Source of the DNA: a virus
Length of the DNA stretch: 30,978 nt
Strand: one strand, 5' to 3'
IMG/VR virus record: IMGVR_UViG_3300027917_000123
Coordinates: 1 to 30,978 of that record
Below the pieces are notes generated by a model, which saw nothing but the letters and a program-made list of their open reading frames with translations, did not search any database and was not told where the DNA came from. The first letter of the stretch is position 1, and each line of letters opens with the position of its first letter. Shown here in pieces: positions 1-7,611 of the stretch. The translations under genes were made by a program, and so were the position numbers.

Positions 1-126
1 TCTACCATCACCCGCACCGGATGTACCCGAAGTGCCAGAGATTCCTGAAGTACCGGAAGTACCGGAAGTACCGGAAGTACCGGAACCTGTTCCAACCGCT
101 CCTGATCTTGTAAGAATTACACCCAT
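1..126 (-). CDS. Collagen-like (Gly-Thr-Ser) virion protein, N-terminal fragment
   Basis: The first 42 codons of a leftward gene cut by the window edge. Its ATG overlaps the stop of the upstream gene in a TAATG junction. After about 15 residues starting MGVILTRSGAVG it enters uninterrupted Gly-Thr-Ser triplets, the same collagen-like repeat that fills the large fibre on the plus strand. Short trimerising N-termini followed by Gly-X-Y repeats are common in phage tail fibres, so a fibre or head-decoration protein is likely, but its C-terminal domain lies outside the window. That a gene starts here is secure; the function rests only on the repeat. Confidence 0.75.
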   Translation of the reverse strand, partial: MGVILTRSGAVGTGSGTSGTSGTSGTSGISGTSGTSGAGDGR

Positions 127-656
127 TATACTATTGCCGGTAGTAAGCCCGTTAGGTTTCTAATCTCTTCTACCAATTCTCCATATGATCCAGATGGTGA
201 ACCCGAAGAAACTATTTTGCTCCAAACTTCCTGTGCAACGTTTTCCACGTCTTCTTGTGACAATCCACCACCCCCGGCACTTACTTCTATAGTGGTAGTG
301 ATGGATTGCGGAGATGTTACAAGGTTTATAAGAACGTTATAGTTTCCTATGGTGGTAACAAAAGGATTGTCACCACCATCTTCAAATAGGTTTCCTGATA
401 TGGTCAGTCTATGATCACCCTCATACGGTCTAATTCTCCATCCATTTAGAAGGAAGAAATAGGGAGAGATGGTTTGAGACCCTGTTAAAGGGTCTCCACC
501 AACTGTTCTTAATGCCTGAAGATAAATTACTCCCTCTTCACCCTGAACCCACCTCTTCCATGCTGAGTAGAGTTCAGACTTCGCATCAACACCTGTCTCT
601 CCAAAGTTAATTATTATTAACTTCTGGTTTCCATCGAAAGTAACTTTCTCTGCCAC
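126..656 (-). CDS. Probable virion structural protein, 176 aa
   Basis: A soluble 176-residue protein starting MAEKVTFDGN. The N-terminal half has the pattern I/V-I-x-F-x-G-x-x-x-x-D-x-K-x-x-x-YSAWKRW, then a segment LLNGWRIRPYEGDHRL and a GN-x-x-V strand. I associate this pattern with small tail- or baseplate-associated proteins in large phages, from memory and without a named family. The C-terminal 45 residues form a Gly-rich linker and a short helix (SQEDVENVAQEVW). It sits in a leftward run of structural genes and shares a TAATG junction with the collagen-like gene downstream, so it may be that protein's partner or anchor. No enzymatic motif is visible. Confidence 0.7.
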   Translation of the reverse strand: MAEKVTFDGNQKLIIINFGETGVDAKSELYSAWKRWVQGEEGVIYLQALRTVGGDPLTGSQTISPYFFLLNGWRIRPYEGDHRLTISGNLFEDGGDNPFVTTIGNYNVLINLVTSPQSITTTIEVSAGGGGLSQEDVENVAQEVWSKIVSSGSPSGSYGELVEEIRNLTGLLPAIV

Positions 657-670
657 ATTATCACCACCTA

Positions 671-2053
671 TTAAACAGGATTACTATAGTTTCTTTCAAG
701 TGCGGCAACCAAAGAAATATTTTGTCCAACCGCTCTTGTAATGGTAGAAGTTGTTAGCACGTATTGTGCAACACTTAGACCGATAGCGACAACAGTTACC
801 GCTGCATCACTTCCCGGTGTTCTACCACCTTGATCATTGTTATCATAATCGAAATCCCACTGGTATGAACCACCAGAGATTTCACTATATCCACCTGAAA
901 TAGGAACCCCGCTGTTATCGTTTACAAGTATAGCGGCAGATGATCCAAATGATCCTGATGGTGTTGTAGTAAAGAACATGAAGTACTTCGAATCCGAATC
1001 GTTCTGCAAGTTATCATTGAATGATATTGTTCCTGCCGCAACGAATGGGTATGTTCTAATGGTATTTGTATCATCGGTAAATTCCAAACGGTTTGTATCG
1101 TTTGTATCAAAGTTATCGATAAATACACCACCATAGGCAGGTACATACAATGTTCTCAATGTATCTCCAATGAACTGTAGCAATTCATCTGCGATATCAC
1201 CACGAACAACCCCTGCACCTTGATCAATATCGGTTGTTTGTCTCAATAGGTACTGAATCTTTTCATAGATAATTTCCGCTGACTTACTATCACCTTCAAT
1301 AAGAACATGGAAATCATATGGAATACCACCAATGCTTCTTGAAAATCCTGCACCCGAAGCAGGGTAGTATGTAACATCTATGTTGGTATAATTAGCACCT
1401 GTAGCAACCTCAGAGTCAGTATGTGTGATCTTAACATCACCTGAGTTTGACAATGGAAGTGCGTACTTCTTATATGTCAATACAGTCAAGTTCTGTTCTG
1501 TCAAAAGATCATAAGAATCGTAAGTCTTCGCTTCTTCTCTTAGGAAAATCTTGAAGTAATCTCTATAGTCAATATTACCATGAGTAGCATCACCATAAAT
1601 CTTGATTGCTTGGTTTACTTCTCCATTGAATACTGTACCAGACGGTGTACCCGCTGATGCTTGCAAGTAGTATGCTTGGTCATTGTTTGAATCATCAAAT
1701 GAACCCAGAGTGGTAACGTTCATATATTCTTCTTCTGATGTACCACCGGCATCCTTCAATGCCCATCCACCATCTCTTACGTATGTCTTTGTTGGTTCAT
1801 CATAGAAATCCCAACCGTTTACCAATTCGAAAGATTCTTCCGTAATTGAGATTAGAGGGAATGGATATCTGATCAAATCAGATTCGTCTTTCCATAACTC
1901 CTTACATTTTGAGTATACTGCTTGAAAAGTAACTCCATCATAAGCTACGATGTTGCTTGACCCCCCCGCTGACAATTGAATTGTCTTTGTGCCGAGATAG
2001 AATGTTATTTCCTGATTTCTGCTCAAGTTATCGGGATCAACTATCTTTGCCAT
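671..2053 (-). CDS. Probable virion structural protein, 460 aa
   Basis: A 460-residue beta-rich protein without signal peptide or membrane segment. Its ATG follows a strong GGAGG ribosome site and lies inside the last codons of the upstream zinc-ribbon gene (13-base overlap). The N-terminus carries a YSKCKELWKDE segment and a NGWDFYD motif, echoing the YSAWKRW and NGWRIRPY segments of the 176-aa neighbour, so the two may share a domain type. The remainder is rich in Ser, Gly, Thr, Asp and Tyr, as usual for fibre or baseplate-appendage proteins. I do not recognise a named family. The position between a beta-rich 518-aa protein and collagen-like genes supports a virion role. Confidence 0.7.
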   Translation of the reverse strand: MAKIVDPDNLSRNQEITFYLGTKTIQLSAGGSSNIVAYDGVTFQAVYSKCKELWKDESDLIRYPFPLISITEESFELVNGWDFYDEPTKTYVRDGGWALKDAGGTSEEEYMNVTTLGSFDDSNNDQAYYLQASAGTPSGTVFNGEVNQAIKIYGDATHGNIDYRDYFKIFLREEAKTYDSYDLLTEQNLTVLTYKKYALPLSNSGDVKITHTDSEVATGANYTNIDVTYYPASGAGFSRSIGGIPYDFHVLIEGDSKSAEIIYEKIQYLLRQTTDIDQGAGVVRGDIADELLQFIGDTLRTLYVPAYGGVFIDNFDTNDTNRLEFTDDTNTIRTYPFVAAGTISFNDNLQNDSDSKYFMFFTTTPSGSFGSSAAILVNDNSGVPISGGYSEISGGSYQWDFDYDNNDQGGRTPGSDAAVTVVAIGLSVAQYVLTTSTITRAVGQNISLVAALERNYSNPV

Positions 2054-2427
2054 GTTATATCCTCCTGTTTTTTCTCTACTCTTCTACAAATAAGAGTAAC
2101 GTTTGAGTTAGAAAATTTGTAATTTTTTCCAACTTTAGTACTATTTATTATTTCAAAATTTTTATGTGTCGAATTTCTTTCGCAATTTGGTGTTCCATAT
2201 TTTTTACATTCTTCCATCTTGCATAGGTTTATTACGTCTCCATGTCTAGGCACTTTTACATATTCGAAGTAGAACCCCATCAGCAATTGTGCTGTGCTGT
2301 TTACTACTTTGAATTTCATTGTTTTTCTCCTGTCTTGTTCGACCTTTTTGTTTCTATTGTATAAACACTCTTTACTACAATACTTCTTGTTTTTGGTCTC
2401 TTCTCCACAGGTTTGACATTTTACCAT
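2041..2427 (-). CDS. Zinc-ribbon small protein, 128 aa
   Basis: The N-terminal 21 residues contain C-x2-C-x9-C-x3-C (Cys 4, 7, 17, 21; YCSKEC), a treble-clef or zinc-ribbon type metal site often found in phage HNH-related and small DNA-associated proteins. A basic linker follows, then a domain of about 90 residues with further cysteines (CKMEEC, NCER) that I cannot assign. An internal Met at base 2319 has its own good ribosome site (AGGAGAAAAACA-ATG), so a 92-residue form without the zinc knuckle may also be made. The gene ends in TAG and overlaps the next gene by 13 bases. No HNH catalytic motif is present. Confidence 0.6.
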   Translation of the reverse strand: MVKCQTCGEETKNKKYCSKECLYNRNKKVEQDRRKTMKFKVVNSTAQLLMGFYFEYVKVPRHGDVINLCKMEECKKYGTPNCERNSTHKNFEIINSTKVGKNYKFSNSNVTLICRRVEKKQEDITWQR

Positions 2428-2442
2428 TATTCACCTCAATCA

Positions 2443-3999
2443 TTAAGGTGGATTACTATACCACCTGTCAAATTGTTGATCTATTCTGATATCTTGGTTG
2501 GTTGCCGGTAGTAGAAAGTTTTCTACCCTAATGTAAACATATTCTACGTGATGAACGACATAATCAATATATGTTCCTGCCACATAGTTATAAGAATATG
2601 TCCATTCACCAGAAGCAGGAACGTCTTCTATACCATCCAATTCATTATTTGTTCCCGCTTCCAAAATTCTTATTTCACTACCAGATACCACATCCGTAAA
2701 TGTTATCTGTACTGTATTTTGTACAGTAGTTGTGCTGCCGGGAGAGTTTCTAATTGTTGGTGTGTCTCCCTGCGAAACATTGATTGTGATATGTGCGCCA
2801 CTATTATTATAAATTGCTGCTGATGTTGTAGCACTTGCCCCATAACCAGTGAATGTGTTTCCTAAAAAGGCATATGTACCAGATGTGGCAATGTGAATTG
2901 CATGACCACCATTCACGTCCGGTTGAATAAAATCACAGTTATCAATATCTGCAAGGTCTTCCGCATACAAATGTGCTGATGCTGTCATAGAGTCAAATGT
3001 GCAACCATCAAACGCTGCCCCACTCTGCGTTACCGATTCACATCTTCTAAATGTTGTTCCGATAATATCGCTACCGGCACTGAATTGGAACGTTGCCATA
3101 TCAACAAATGTACAGTCAGTAATGTTGACATCGGCACTTGGATCGTTTACTTGAAAGTATCCCGGTGCTGCACTTCCTAGTGCTGAGAAAGTAATTGTAT
3201 CCCAATCTACTCTTGTAGATGAATTGTTTATCTCTATTTTATTAAAAGTTTCATAAACTCTATGTGGGCTTAGTGCAACGATGCTTACATTCTCATCTCT
3301 AAAATCACAAGCAGATGCAGCGGTTCCAAATGACATCAATCCTTGCCATTGATAACCACCGGGGATTTCCTGAATTTGGCCCCATCTATTTTGTTGATTA
3401 TCGTTTTCTTCTGCGAAACCTGCAAAGGTACAATATCCATTTGCTAGATCACCACCCGCAAAGATTGATTCCATTCTACCGTAACGCAATGCATCTATTC
3501 CATGTGGATTTCCTTTCTGAACAGAACCATTATTGTGATTGAAAGCATTTCCAAAGAACTGTCTTGTAGCGGTTGGTGTTCCTACTGTATAATCCGCTGT
3601 TCGCTCAGGATCGATAGGTATGCAGACCCATCCACCATATTCGTAGTAATCTCTACCGAGAACCTTCCATGCGTAGAAGTCATCAAGACTACTACCTATA
3701 ATCATTCTCATTCCACCTTCTGATCGAAGCCCAAGAACATTCGGTGCTTGGTCATAATGCCATGCAACAAAAACATCTCCGGTGCTGAAAGTAATCCCTG
3801 TACCATAATCATATATTAGACTGCCGACACCATCTTTCAAAGTTTCTGAAATACAGTATGTGCCTTGAATATAATAATCGGGTTCCGGTTCGGCACCGCC
3901 ACCTTCATTCCATGCACCGTCTCCCGATTCATCCCAATCCGTTTCGTCTTCGGCTAGACTTATATCTTCTAAATCTGTTCTATAATCTGGTGCTGCCAT
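2443..3999 (-). CDS. Probable beta-helix virion appendage protein, 518 aa
   Basis: A 518-residue protein with an acidic start (MAAPDYRTDLEDI). The middle (about residues 230-410) has repeating short strands such as DCTFVDMATF, CTFDSMTA, NCDFIQPD and NTFTGYG, in which hydrophobic strands recur at roughly regular spacing. That is the look of a right-handed parallel beta-helix, as in phage tailspikes and surface appendages. The C-terminal 100 residues are a beta-sandwich-like segment ending in YVYIRVENF. No polysaccharide-lyase active site can be picked out by eye. The start overlaps the upstream Cys-cluster gene by 20 bases, so the two are translationally coupled. A virion protein is likely; beta-helix is an inference. 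Confidence 0.65.
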   Translation of the reverse strand: MAAPDYRTDLEDISLAEDETDWDESGDGAWNEGGGAEPEPDYYIQGTYCISETLKDGVGSLIYDYGTGITFSTGDVFVAWHYDQAPNVLGLRSEGGMRMIIGSSLDDFYAWKVLGRDYYEYGGWVCIPIDPERTADYTVGTPTATRQFFGNAFNHNNGSVQKGNPHGIDALRYGRMESIFAGGDLANGYCTFAGFAEENDNQQNRWGQIQEIPGGYQWQGLMSFGTAASACDFRDENVSIVALSPHRVYETFNKIEINNSSTRVDWDTITFSALGSAAPGYFQVNDPSADVNITDCTFVDMATFQFSAGSDIIGTTFRRCESVTQSGAAFDGCTFDSMTASAHLYAEDLADIDNCDFIQPDVNGGHAIHIATSGTYAFLGNTFTGYGASATTSAAIYNNSGAHITINVSQGDTPTIRNSPGSTTTVQNTVQITFTDVVSGSEIRILEAGTNNELDGIEDVPASGEWTYSYNYVAGTYIDYVVHHVEYVYIRVENFLLPATNQDIRIDQQFDRWYSNPP

Positions 4000-4411
4000 A
4001 TATCTTGTTTATTACCTCTTGTATTGTTGTTCCTTCCGGTAAGAAGTATTTTGGGTTCCTACCTTTTCTGTAAACCACAACCGGGTGACCCGCCATTGTT
4101 GATGCATGAAAAAGTTTTTGAACGTTCTGATCCTTCCATGCTTCCGGTTTTTCTGGATCAACATATGCAATGAAAAGTTGATTTGGTAAGACCTCAACCA
4201 TTACACCGCATTCATTTGGTCTCAATGATTCTGGAAGGCTTTCTTCAAGTTTCCACAAACATTCAAACCCTCTGCAAAGTTCCTTTCGATCCTTGTAAAT
4301 CGAACATCCAATATTCGGTTTACAGTTTTTACAATATTCATTACATGGTGATTCATAGTCTGGAATATCTGGAAAAAAACAACACAGTGTGCATCCGTTA
4401 CAATTTCTCAT
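3980..4411 (-). CDS. YkgJ-like Cys-cluster metal-binding protein, 143 aa
   Basis: The N-terminus has C-x2-C-x2-C-C (Cys 4, 7, 10, 11), followed by a cluster at Cys 23, 27, 30, 36 with GCSIYKDRKELCRGFEC. This is the signature layout of the YkgJ/UPF0153 family (CxxCxxCC, then GCxIYxxRPxxCRxF), predicted to bind zinc or iron; its molecular role is unknown. The last 70 residues form a small alpha/beta tail. The gene overlaps the structural gene downstream by 20 bases and is separated by one base from the gene upstream, so it belongs to the leftward late operon. The family assignment is by motif only. Confidence 0.7.
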   Translation of the reverse strand: MRNCNGCTLCCFFPDIPDYESPCNEYCKNCKPNIGCSIYKDRKELCRGFECLWKLEESLPESLRPNECGVMVEVLPNQLFIAYVDPEKPEAWKDQNVQKLFHASTMAGHPVVVYRKGRNPKYFLPEGTTIQEVINKIYGSTRL

Positions 4412-4412
4412 T

Positions 4413-4766
4413 CTACCACTCTAAATCTAATTCTTCTTCTGTAAGTGCCGTGCCAATATCGATTGCGGATATAACTTGATATCTTTTTCCGAACATCCAC
4501 TTTTCAGCAACGGTGTCTTTCTTGTCATCCTTTATTATATGTACAACTATCTTCAGGCTTCTACCCTTTGGCCCGTAAAACTCTTCAAAGTCCTTCAACA
4601 ATTTTTCAAACTGATTTTTTGCTTGATCAAGTGCGGATAGGTTGATAGTTGGTTTGGTATCTTCTTCCTTTAGAATCTTTGCGGCTTCTACTTCTTCTTC
4701 TGACACTTCTGACGCTATCTTCTGCGCCATCTTAAACATCTCATCACTATTCATTTTCTTTGACAT
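4413..4766 (-). CDS. Unrecognised small acidic protein, 117 aa
   Basis: A 117-residue, strongly charged protein. Residues 1-60 are predicted helical (KIASEVSEEEVEAAKIL), then a second helix with FEKLLKDFEEFYGPKG, then two short strands (SLKIVVHII, YQVISAID) and an acidic tail ending DLEW. It overlaps the upstream gene by 20 bases and ends in TAG. No known motif, signal or membrane segment is visible, so no function is proposed. Being in a tight operon with predicted virion genes suggests a late role, such as a chaperone or minor virion component. Confidence 0.6.
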   Translation of the reverse strand: MSKKMNSDEMFKMAQKIASEVSEEEVEAAKILKEEDTKPTINLSALDQAKNQFEKLLKDFEEFYGPKGRSLKIVVHIIKDDKKDTVAEKWMFGKRYQVISAIDIGTALTEEELDLEW

Positions 4767-5373
4767 ATTGTTCTCCTATACACATCTTTGTTCTTTTTTT
4801 GACCACCTCTGACCGGCAGGGCATTGGTGTCATGCCTTTGCCCCCGCTACCGCTAACATAACTTTTCTCTTGCACTGGTTCATCTACTGTGTATATTCCC
4901 AGAAGCTTATTGAATCGTGTAACCAATCCCGTTTGTTTTGTATGAAGCACTTCGATGTCTTGATTATAATTGCCCCATACTCTCGTTTGCCCCGAACCGA
5001 TTACATTCACGGTTGTTCCGTCAATATATGATCCACCTACTACGGATGTCTCTTTTACTACTGGAACACAAGTCTTTGTTTTCGAATCATATTTATATCC
5101 GTCAGGACACTTGCCGCCCACTACATCAACATTTCCTTTAGAATAATTTTTTGCTATGTTTCCAACAGTGGTCGATCCTGCTCCTACTTCTCCCCCACCG
5201 TCCTCTTCAGATAGAAAGCGGTCTATCCTTTTCATGATATCTTCGTTCTTCTTCTCCCACATACTGTAACAGATAGCTACGGCTTGCTCCTGCTTCTTTC
5301 CCTCATCCTTCAGTACTGGAATGCATCTACTGATATAATCGCTTTTACTTTCCCCCGATCTTGGTGTTGGCAT
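4747..5373 (-). CDS. Phage protein with SGESKxDYxSRCIPVL N-terminal motif, 208 aa
   Basis: Residues 1-40 carry the motif P-x-x-GESKSDYISRCIPVL...KQEQAVAICYSMW, which recurs at the start or end of varied phage virion proteins (recognised by pattern; function not established). Immediately after it, at about residues 46-56, comes MKRIDRFLSEE, which resembles the N-terminal (M-D-I-x-x-x-I-D-x-x-L-x-E) leader of several small proteins on the plus strand. The rest is Gly/Ser/Val-rich with a CPDGYKYDSKTKTCVP segment. The gene overlaps both neighbours and ends in tandem stops (TAG TGA). It is probably a minor virion protein that could be processed by the prohead protease. Confidence 0.6.
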   Translation of the reverse strand: MPTPRSGESKSDYISRCIPVLKDEGKKQEQAVAICYSMWEKKNEDIMKRIDRFLSEEDGGGEVGAGSTTVGNIAKNYSKGNVDVVGGKCPDGYKYDSKTKTCVPVVKETSVVGGSYIDGTTVNVIGSGQTRVWGNYNQDIEVLHTKQTGLVTRFNKLLGIYTVDEPVQEKSYVSGSGGKGMTPMPCRSEVVKKRTKMCIGEQYVKENE

Positions 5374-5785
5374 TTCTATGCTCCTTCGTGTGTTTTTCTA
5401 TTACTTTTTTGATTTCGTCTATTTGTCTATTGCTATTTTCCATGTGTTGCTGCACCGATGTGTTTAACTCTTTCAGTTCCGCTCTATTAGCGGCAGAATA
5501 TCCACCAATAGCAAACACACCAACTACTATGAAACCAACAATCCATCGAAACCAAGTGCTGCTCACTTTTGTAGTCAAGGATTGTGAACAGTTTTCATAA
5601 CAGGTGTTTCTTTCTTCCCTCTGCTTGTCTATCTTTTCAACAATGCATGAACGTTGATCTTCTATCTTTCTGTCTGTCTTGTCATGAAAACGTTCAATTT
5701 TATCATGGAGTTCTTTTACGTCTGATCTCATATCATCTCGTAGTTTATGAATCTCCTGCACAATTTCAACTAGATTGTCTACCAT
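5345..5785 (-). CDS. Coiled-coil protein with one central membrane segment, 146 aa
   Basis: Residues 1-75 are a long charged heptad-like coiled coil (VEIVQEIHKLRDDMRSDVKEL...), followed by one hydrophobic helix at about residues 84-103 (WIVGFIVVGVFAIGGYSA) and a second coiled coil to the end. There is no cleavable signal peptide. Long coiled coils with one membrane span occur in XhlA-type haemolysins, spanin-like and other phage envelope proteins. This one differs from XhlA in carrying coiled coil on both sides of the membrane. It is the promoter-proximal gene of the leftward operon. A lysis or host-envelope role is possible but unproven. Confidence 0.6.
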   Translation of the reverse strand: MVDNLVEIVQEIHKLRDDMRSDVKELHDKIERFHDKTDRKIEDQRSCIVEKIDKQREERNTCYENCSQSLTTKVSSTWFRWIVGFIVVGVFAIGGYSAANRAELKELNTSVQQHMENSNRQIDEIKKVIEKHTKEHRNANTKIGGK

Positions 5786-5830
5786 GATAAATGTACTCCT
5801 TTCGTTTCGTAAGAATATTCCTGTTCAGAC

Positions 5831-5855
5831 TTATTTATTTTTCAAAAATAAATAA
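5831..5855. promoter_or_regulatory. Perfect palindrome holding back-to-back late-type promoters
   Basis: Twelve bases are repeated as an exact inverted repeat around a single central C (5843). Each arm contains AATAAATA reading outward: 5847-5854 toward the plus-strand genes and 5832-5839 (as TATTTATT) toward the minus-strand genes. Each differs from the T4 late promoter TATAAATA by one base. The distances to the first start codons are about 29 bases (plus) and 47 bases (minus). It is the only intergenic region between the two divergent operons, so divergent promoter activity is a reasonable inference. It could also fold as a hairpin. Confidence 0.55.
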
Positions 5856-5882
5856 CTTAGAATACATAAGGAGTTTTTATTT

Positions 5883-6233
5883 ATGAGAAAAATACTGTTA
5901 TCAATGTTTGTTTTATTGGCCCTTCTTTGTACAACTGTGTCAGCGACACCAATTACTTTCATAAATCATCACCCATATACAAAACTAGGAATTGCAAAAT
6001 TTATTTTAGACGAAAATGGGGAACAAATAGACTATGAAATACTAAATATAAGATGGACAGATGAAGTAAAAGTGGTGGATTTAGAGCCGGGATTGTACGG
6101 CATTACACAATATCGCTACTGGACGGAAGCAAAAGGCATAGTTGTCTATGTTGAAATAAATGTAAATGACGAACCATTCACAGTAATATTCAAAAATGGA
6201 ATGGTAATTATTCAAGGAGATAACAATGAGTAA
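5883..6233 (+). CDS. Small secreted protein, 116 aa
   Basis: A classical signal peptide opens the protein: basic MRK, a hydrophobic core of about 15 residues (LLSMFVLLALLCT) and a small-residue exit near VSA-TP, so the mature chain starts around residue 22-24. The mature part (about 93 residues) looks like an all-beta domain with LEPGLYGITQYRYW and FTVIFKNGMVIIQG strands. The ribosome site AAGGAG lies 9 bases upstream. It is the first gene of the rightward operon and overlaps the next gene by 8 bases. A periplasmic or exported phage protein is expected (for example envelope modification or superinfection exclusion), but no family is recognised. Confidence 0.65.
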   Translation: MRKILLSMFVLLALLCTTVSATPITFINHHPYTKLGIAKFILDENGEQIDYEILNIRWTDEVKVVDLEPGLYGITQYRYWTEAKGIVVYVEINVNDEPFTVIFKNGMVIIQGDNNE

Positions 6234-6780
6234 TACTATAGAGAACCAAAAAATTTTCAAGGCATATGAGAAGATCAGATTGGATGAAGCCAAGAAAGGT
6301 GTTAGAAGAAAACTGCAACTCTTGGATGATAGCATTGATGATTATATGGATTACATCAAAGCGGAGATCGATAAGTTAGATGAGAATCCTGTCTACCAAA
6401 GACAGATGTACCAACTACTTGCAGACACAACTAAAGAGCATTCAGAGTTTCTAATGGCTTTGAAGCGTGTAGCATCTTCTCTTGATAGTGGAGCAATGGT
6501 TATTCCAAAATCAAAACCATTTTCAAAACCGAATAATGGTGGTGGGCCTATAGATGGACAGGAACCAGAAGGAGAAGAAGAACCAGAACCACAAGAACAA
6601 GCATTGCATGAGAAATTTTATGCCATGATGAAAGATGATCTAACTGGTCACATCAAAGGTGCAAAGGGTTGGTTAGATGATATTCAAAAGATGGTTGAAT
6701 ATGGAAATAAAAAGGGTGCAATGGAAACCTATAAAGGTCTTATGAAAAACCTAAAATTAATGGAAAAGTTTTTGAAGTAA
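6226..6780 (+). CDS. Charged helical protein, possibly internal head protein, 184 aa
   Basis: Residues 1-90 and 125-184 are charged helices separated by a Pro/Glu/Gly-rich linker (PNNGGGPIDGQEPEGEEEPEP). The first helix contains IRLDEAKKG, which includes a Leu-x-Glu site of the type cut by T4-like prohead proteases. No enzymatic motif, signal or membrane segment is seen. The start overlaps the secreted-protein gene (ATGAGTAA junction), and the next gene begins one base after its TAA, so translation is coupled through the small-protein cluster. A structural or scaffold-associated role is inferred from context only. Confidence 0.6.
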   Translation: MSNTIENQKIFKAYEKIRLDEAKKGVRRKLQLLDDSIDDYMDYIKAEIDKLDENPVYQRQMYQLLADTTKEHSEFLMALKRVASSLDSGAMVIPKSKPFSKPNNGGGPIDGQEPEGEEEPEPQEQALHEKFYAMMKDDLTGHIKGAKGWLDDIQKMVEYGNKKGAMETYKGLMKNLKLMEKFLK

Positions 6781-6781
6781 A

Positions 6782-7195
6782 ATGGACATTCTAGAAGCGA
6801 TAGAACTGCATGAACAGGATGAAGAGTACAGTGAAGAAGATCAGGATATGTTCAATAGAATGGTCAATCTTCTACTGGCTATACATCATGACAATCTGGC
6901 AGTCGAACAACTTGACAAGTTGGTTGAAATAATAGGACAGGTCGAGTTCCTTGGTGGTGATCTTGAAGAACGCAAGATTTACAAACGTGCAAAGAAATCA
7001 CACGCTACCACAAAGCAGTATGCAAGAAACTACTATCGCAAGAATAGAATCAAACTGGAAAAACGAAAGAAGAAAATCTCCAACTCAGCAGCGGGAAAGA
7101 AAAGAGCCAGAAATAAATCTGCAATGGCAAAACAGGGTAAAGCACCTTCCGGTAGAAAGAAGGTGATTTACCACACGCAGGGGCATACACAATAG
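6782..7195 (+). CDS. Bipartite acidic/basic protein, probable internal head protein, 137 aa
   Basis: The N-terminal 65 residues are acidic and helical (starts MDILEAIELHEQDEE), while residues 66-130 are extremely basic, with KRAKKSHATTKQYARNYYRK and SAAGKKRARNKSAMAKQGK runs. The tail pattern (S-A-A-G-K, then M-A-K-x-G-K, then x-x-G-R-K-K-V) recurs in the 142-aa protein at 7805, making the two paralogues or convergent. The start resembles the Leu-x-Glu leader shared by neighbouring small proteins. A DNA-binding polypeptide packaged with the genome, with an acidic pro-part removed by the prohead protease, would fit. The gene ends in TAG with a TAA one codon later. Not a named family to my knowledge. 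Confidence 0.65.
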   Translation: MDILEAIELHEQDEEYSEEDQDMFNRMVNLLLAIHHDNLAVEQLDKLVEIIGQVEFLGGDLEERKIYKRAKKSHATTKQYARNYYRKNRIKLEKRKKKISNSAAGKKRARNKSAMAKQGKAPSGRKKVIYHTQGHTQ

Positions 7196-7210
7196 GAGTA
7201 AGTAAATAAA

Positions 7211-7432
7211 ATGGATATCGTTGAAAAGATCGATATGCTTCTTCCTGAAAAATGGGAGAAAGAAGTAGAAATAAAAAGTACCGGTGAACACGCAGGGAAA
7301 TCAGTTGCACAATTGAAAAAGGAAATTGAAGCCTTGAAAGGTAAACCGGGAAACAAAGAAAAAATGGGAGAACTTCTGTTCGCACTTAGAGCCAAGACAG
7401 GTTGGAAGAAGGGTGAGGGCGCAACCAAATGA
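7211..7432 (+). CDS. Small head-cluster protein with MDIVEKID leader, 73 aa
   Basis: Begins MDIVEKIDMLLPE, the clearest version of the leader shared by several small proteins here, ending in Leu-Pro-Glu. The remainder contains SVAQLKKEIEALKGKPG and ELLFALRAKTGWKKG. The second segment resembles a short motif (E-L-x-F-A-I-R-A-K-x-G-W) that I recall from small proteins of large marine phages, though its function is unknown. Its ribosome site is AGGAG about 12 bases upstream. The stop overlaps the next start (ATGA), and this is the only gene in the window ending in TGA. Confidence 0.6.
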   Translation: MDIVEKIDMLLPEKWEKEVEIKSTGEHAGKSVAQLKKEIEALKGKPGNKEKMGELLFALRAKTGWKKGEGATK

Positions 7433-7611
7433 GATTAAAACAACATTTAGATGAAGCAAGTTCTTCACAGGCAGTGACAAGATATGATGAGCTTCACGAT
7501 TTGCTCATGAATGCAGACAAAAAGAACAAATTGAAAGACGCACAGATGAAAGTGCAGAAGGAAGCAGCAAAAGTCTTTCAACAAGCAATAAATCTATTGA
7601 GGGGGTTATAA
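7429..7611 (+). CDS. Small helical protein with LDEA leader, 60 aa
   Basis: A 60-residue, almost fully helical basic protein. It starts MRLKQHLDEASSS, a shorter form of the helical Leu-x-Glu leader of its neighbours. Linked by ATGA to the gene before and TAATG to the gene after, it is certainly part of the same translated series. No known domain is seen. A packaged internal head protein is the simplest guess from leader, size and context. Confidence 0.55.
   Translation: MRLKQHLDEASSSQAVTRYDELHDLLMNADKKNKLKDAQMKVQKEAAKVFQQAINLLRGL

Noticed and set aside
2548-4479. Several plus-strand frames of 70-98 codons opposite the structural genes
   Set aside because: They overlap well-supported minus-strand genes completely, have no ribosome sites and odd Cys/His/Ile-rich composition.
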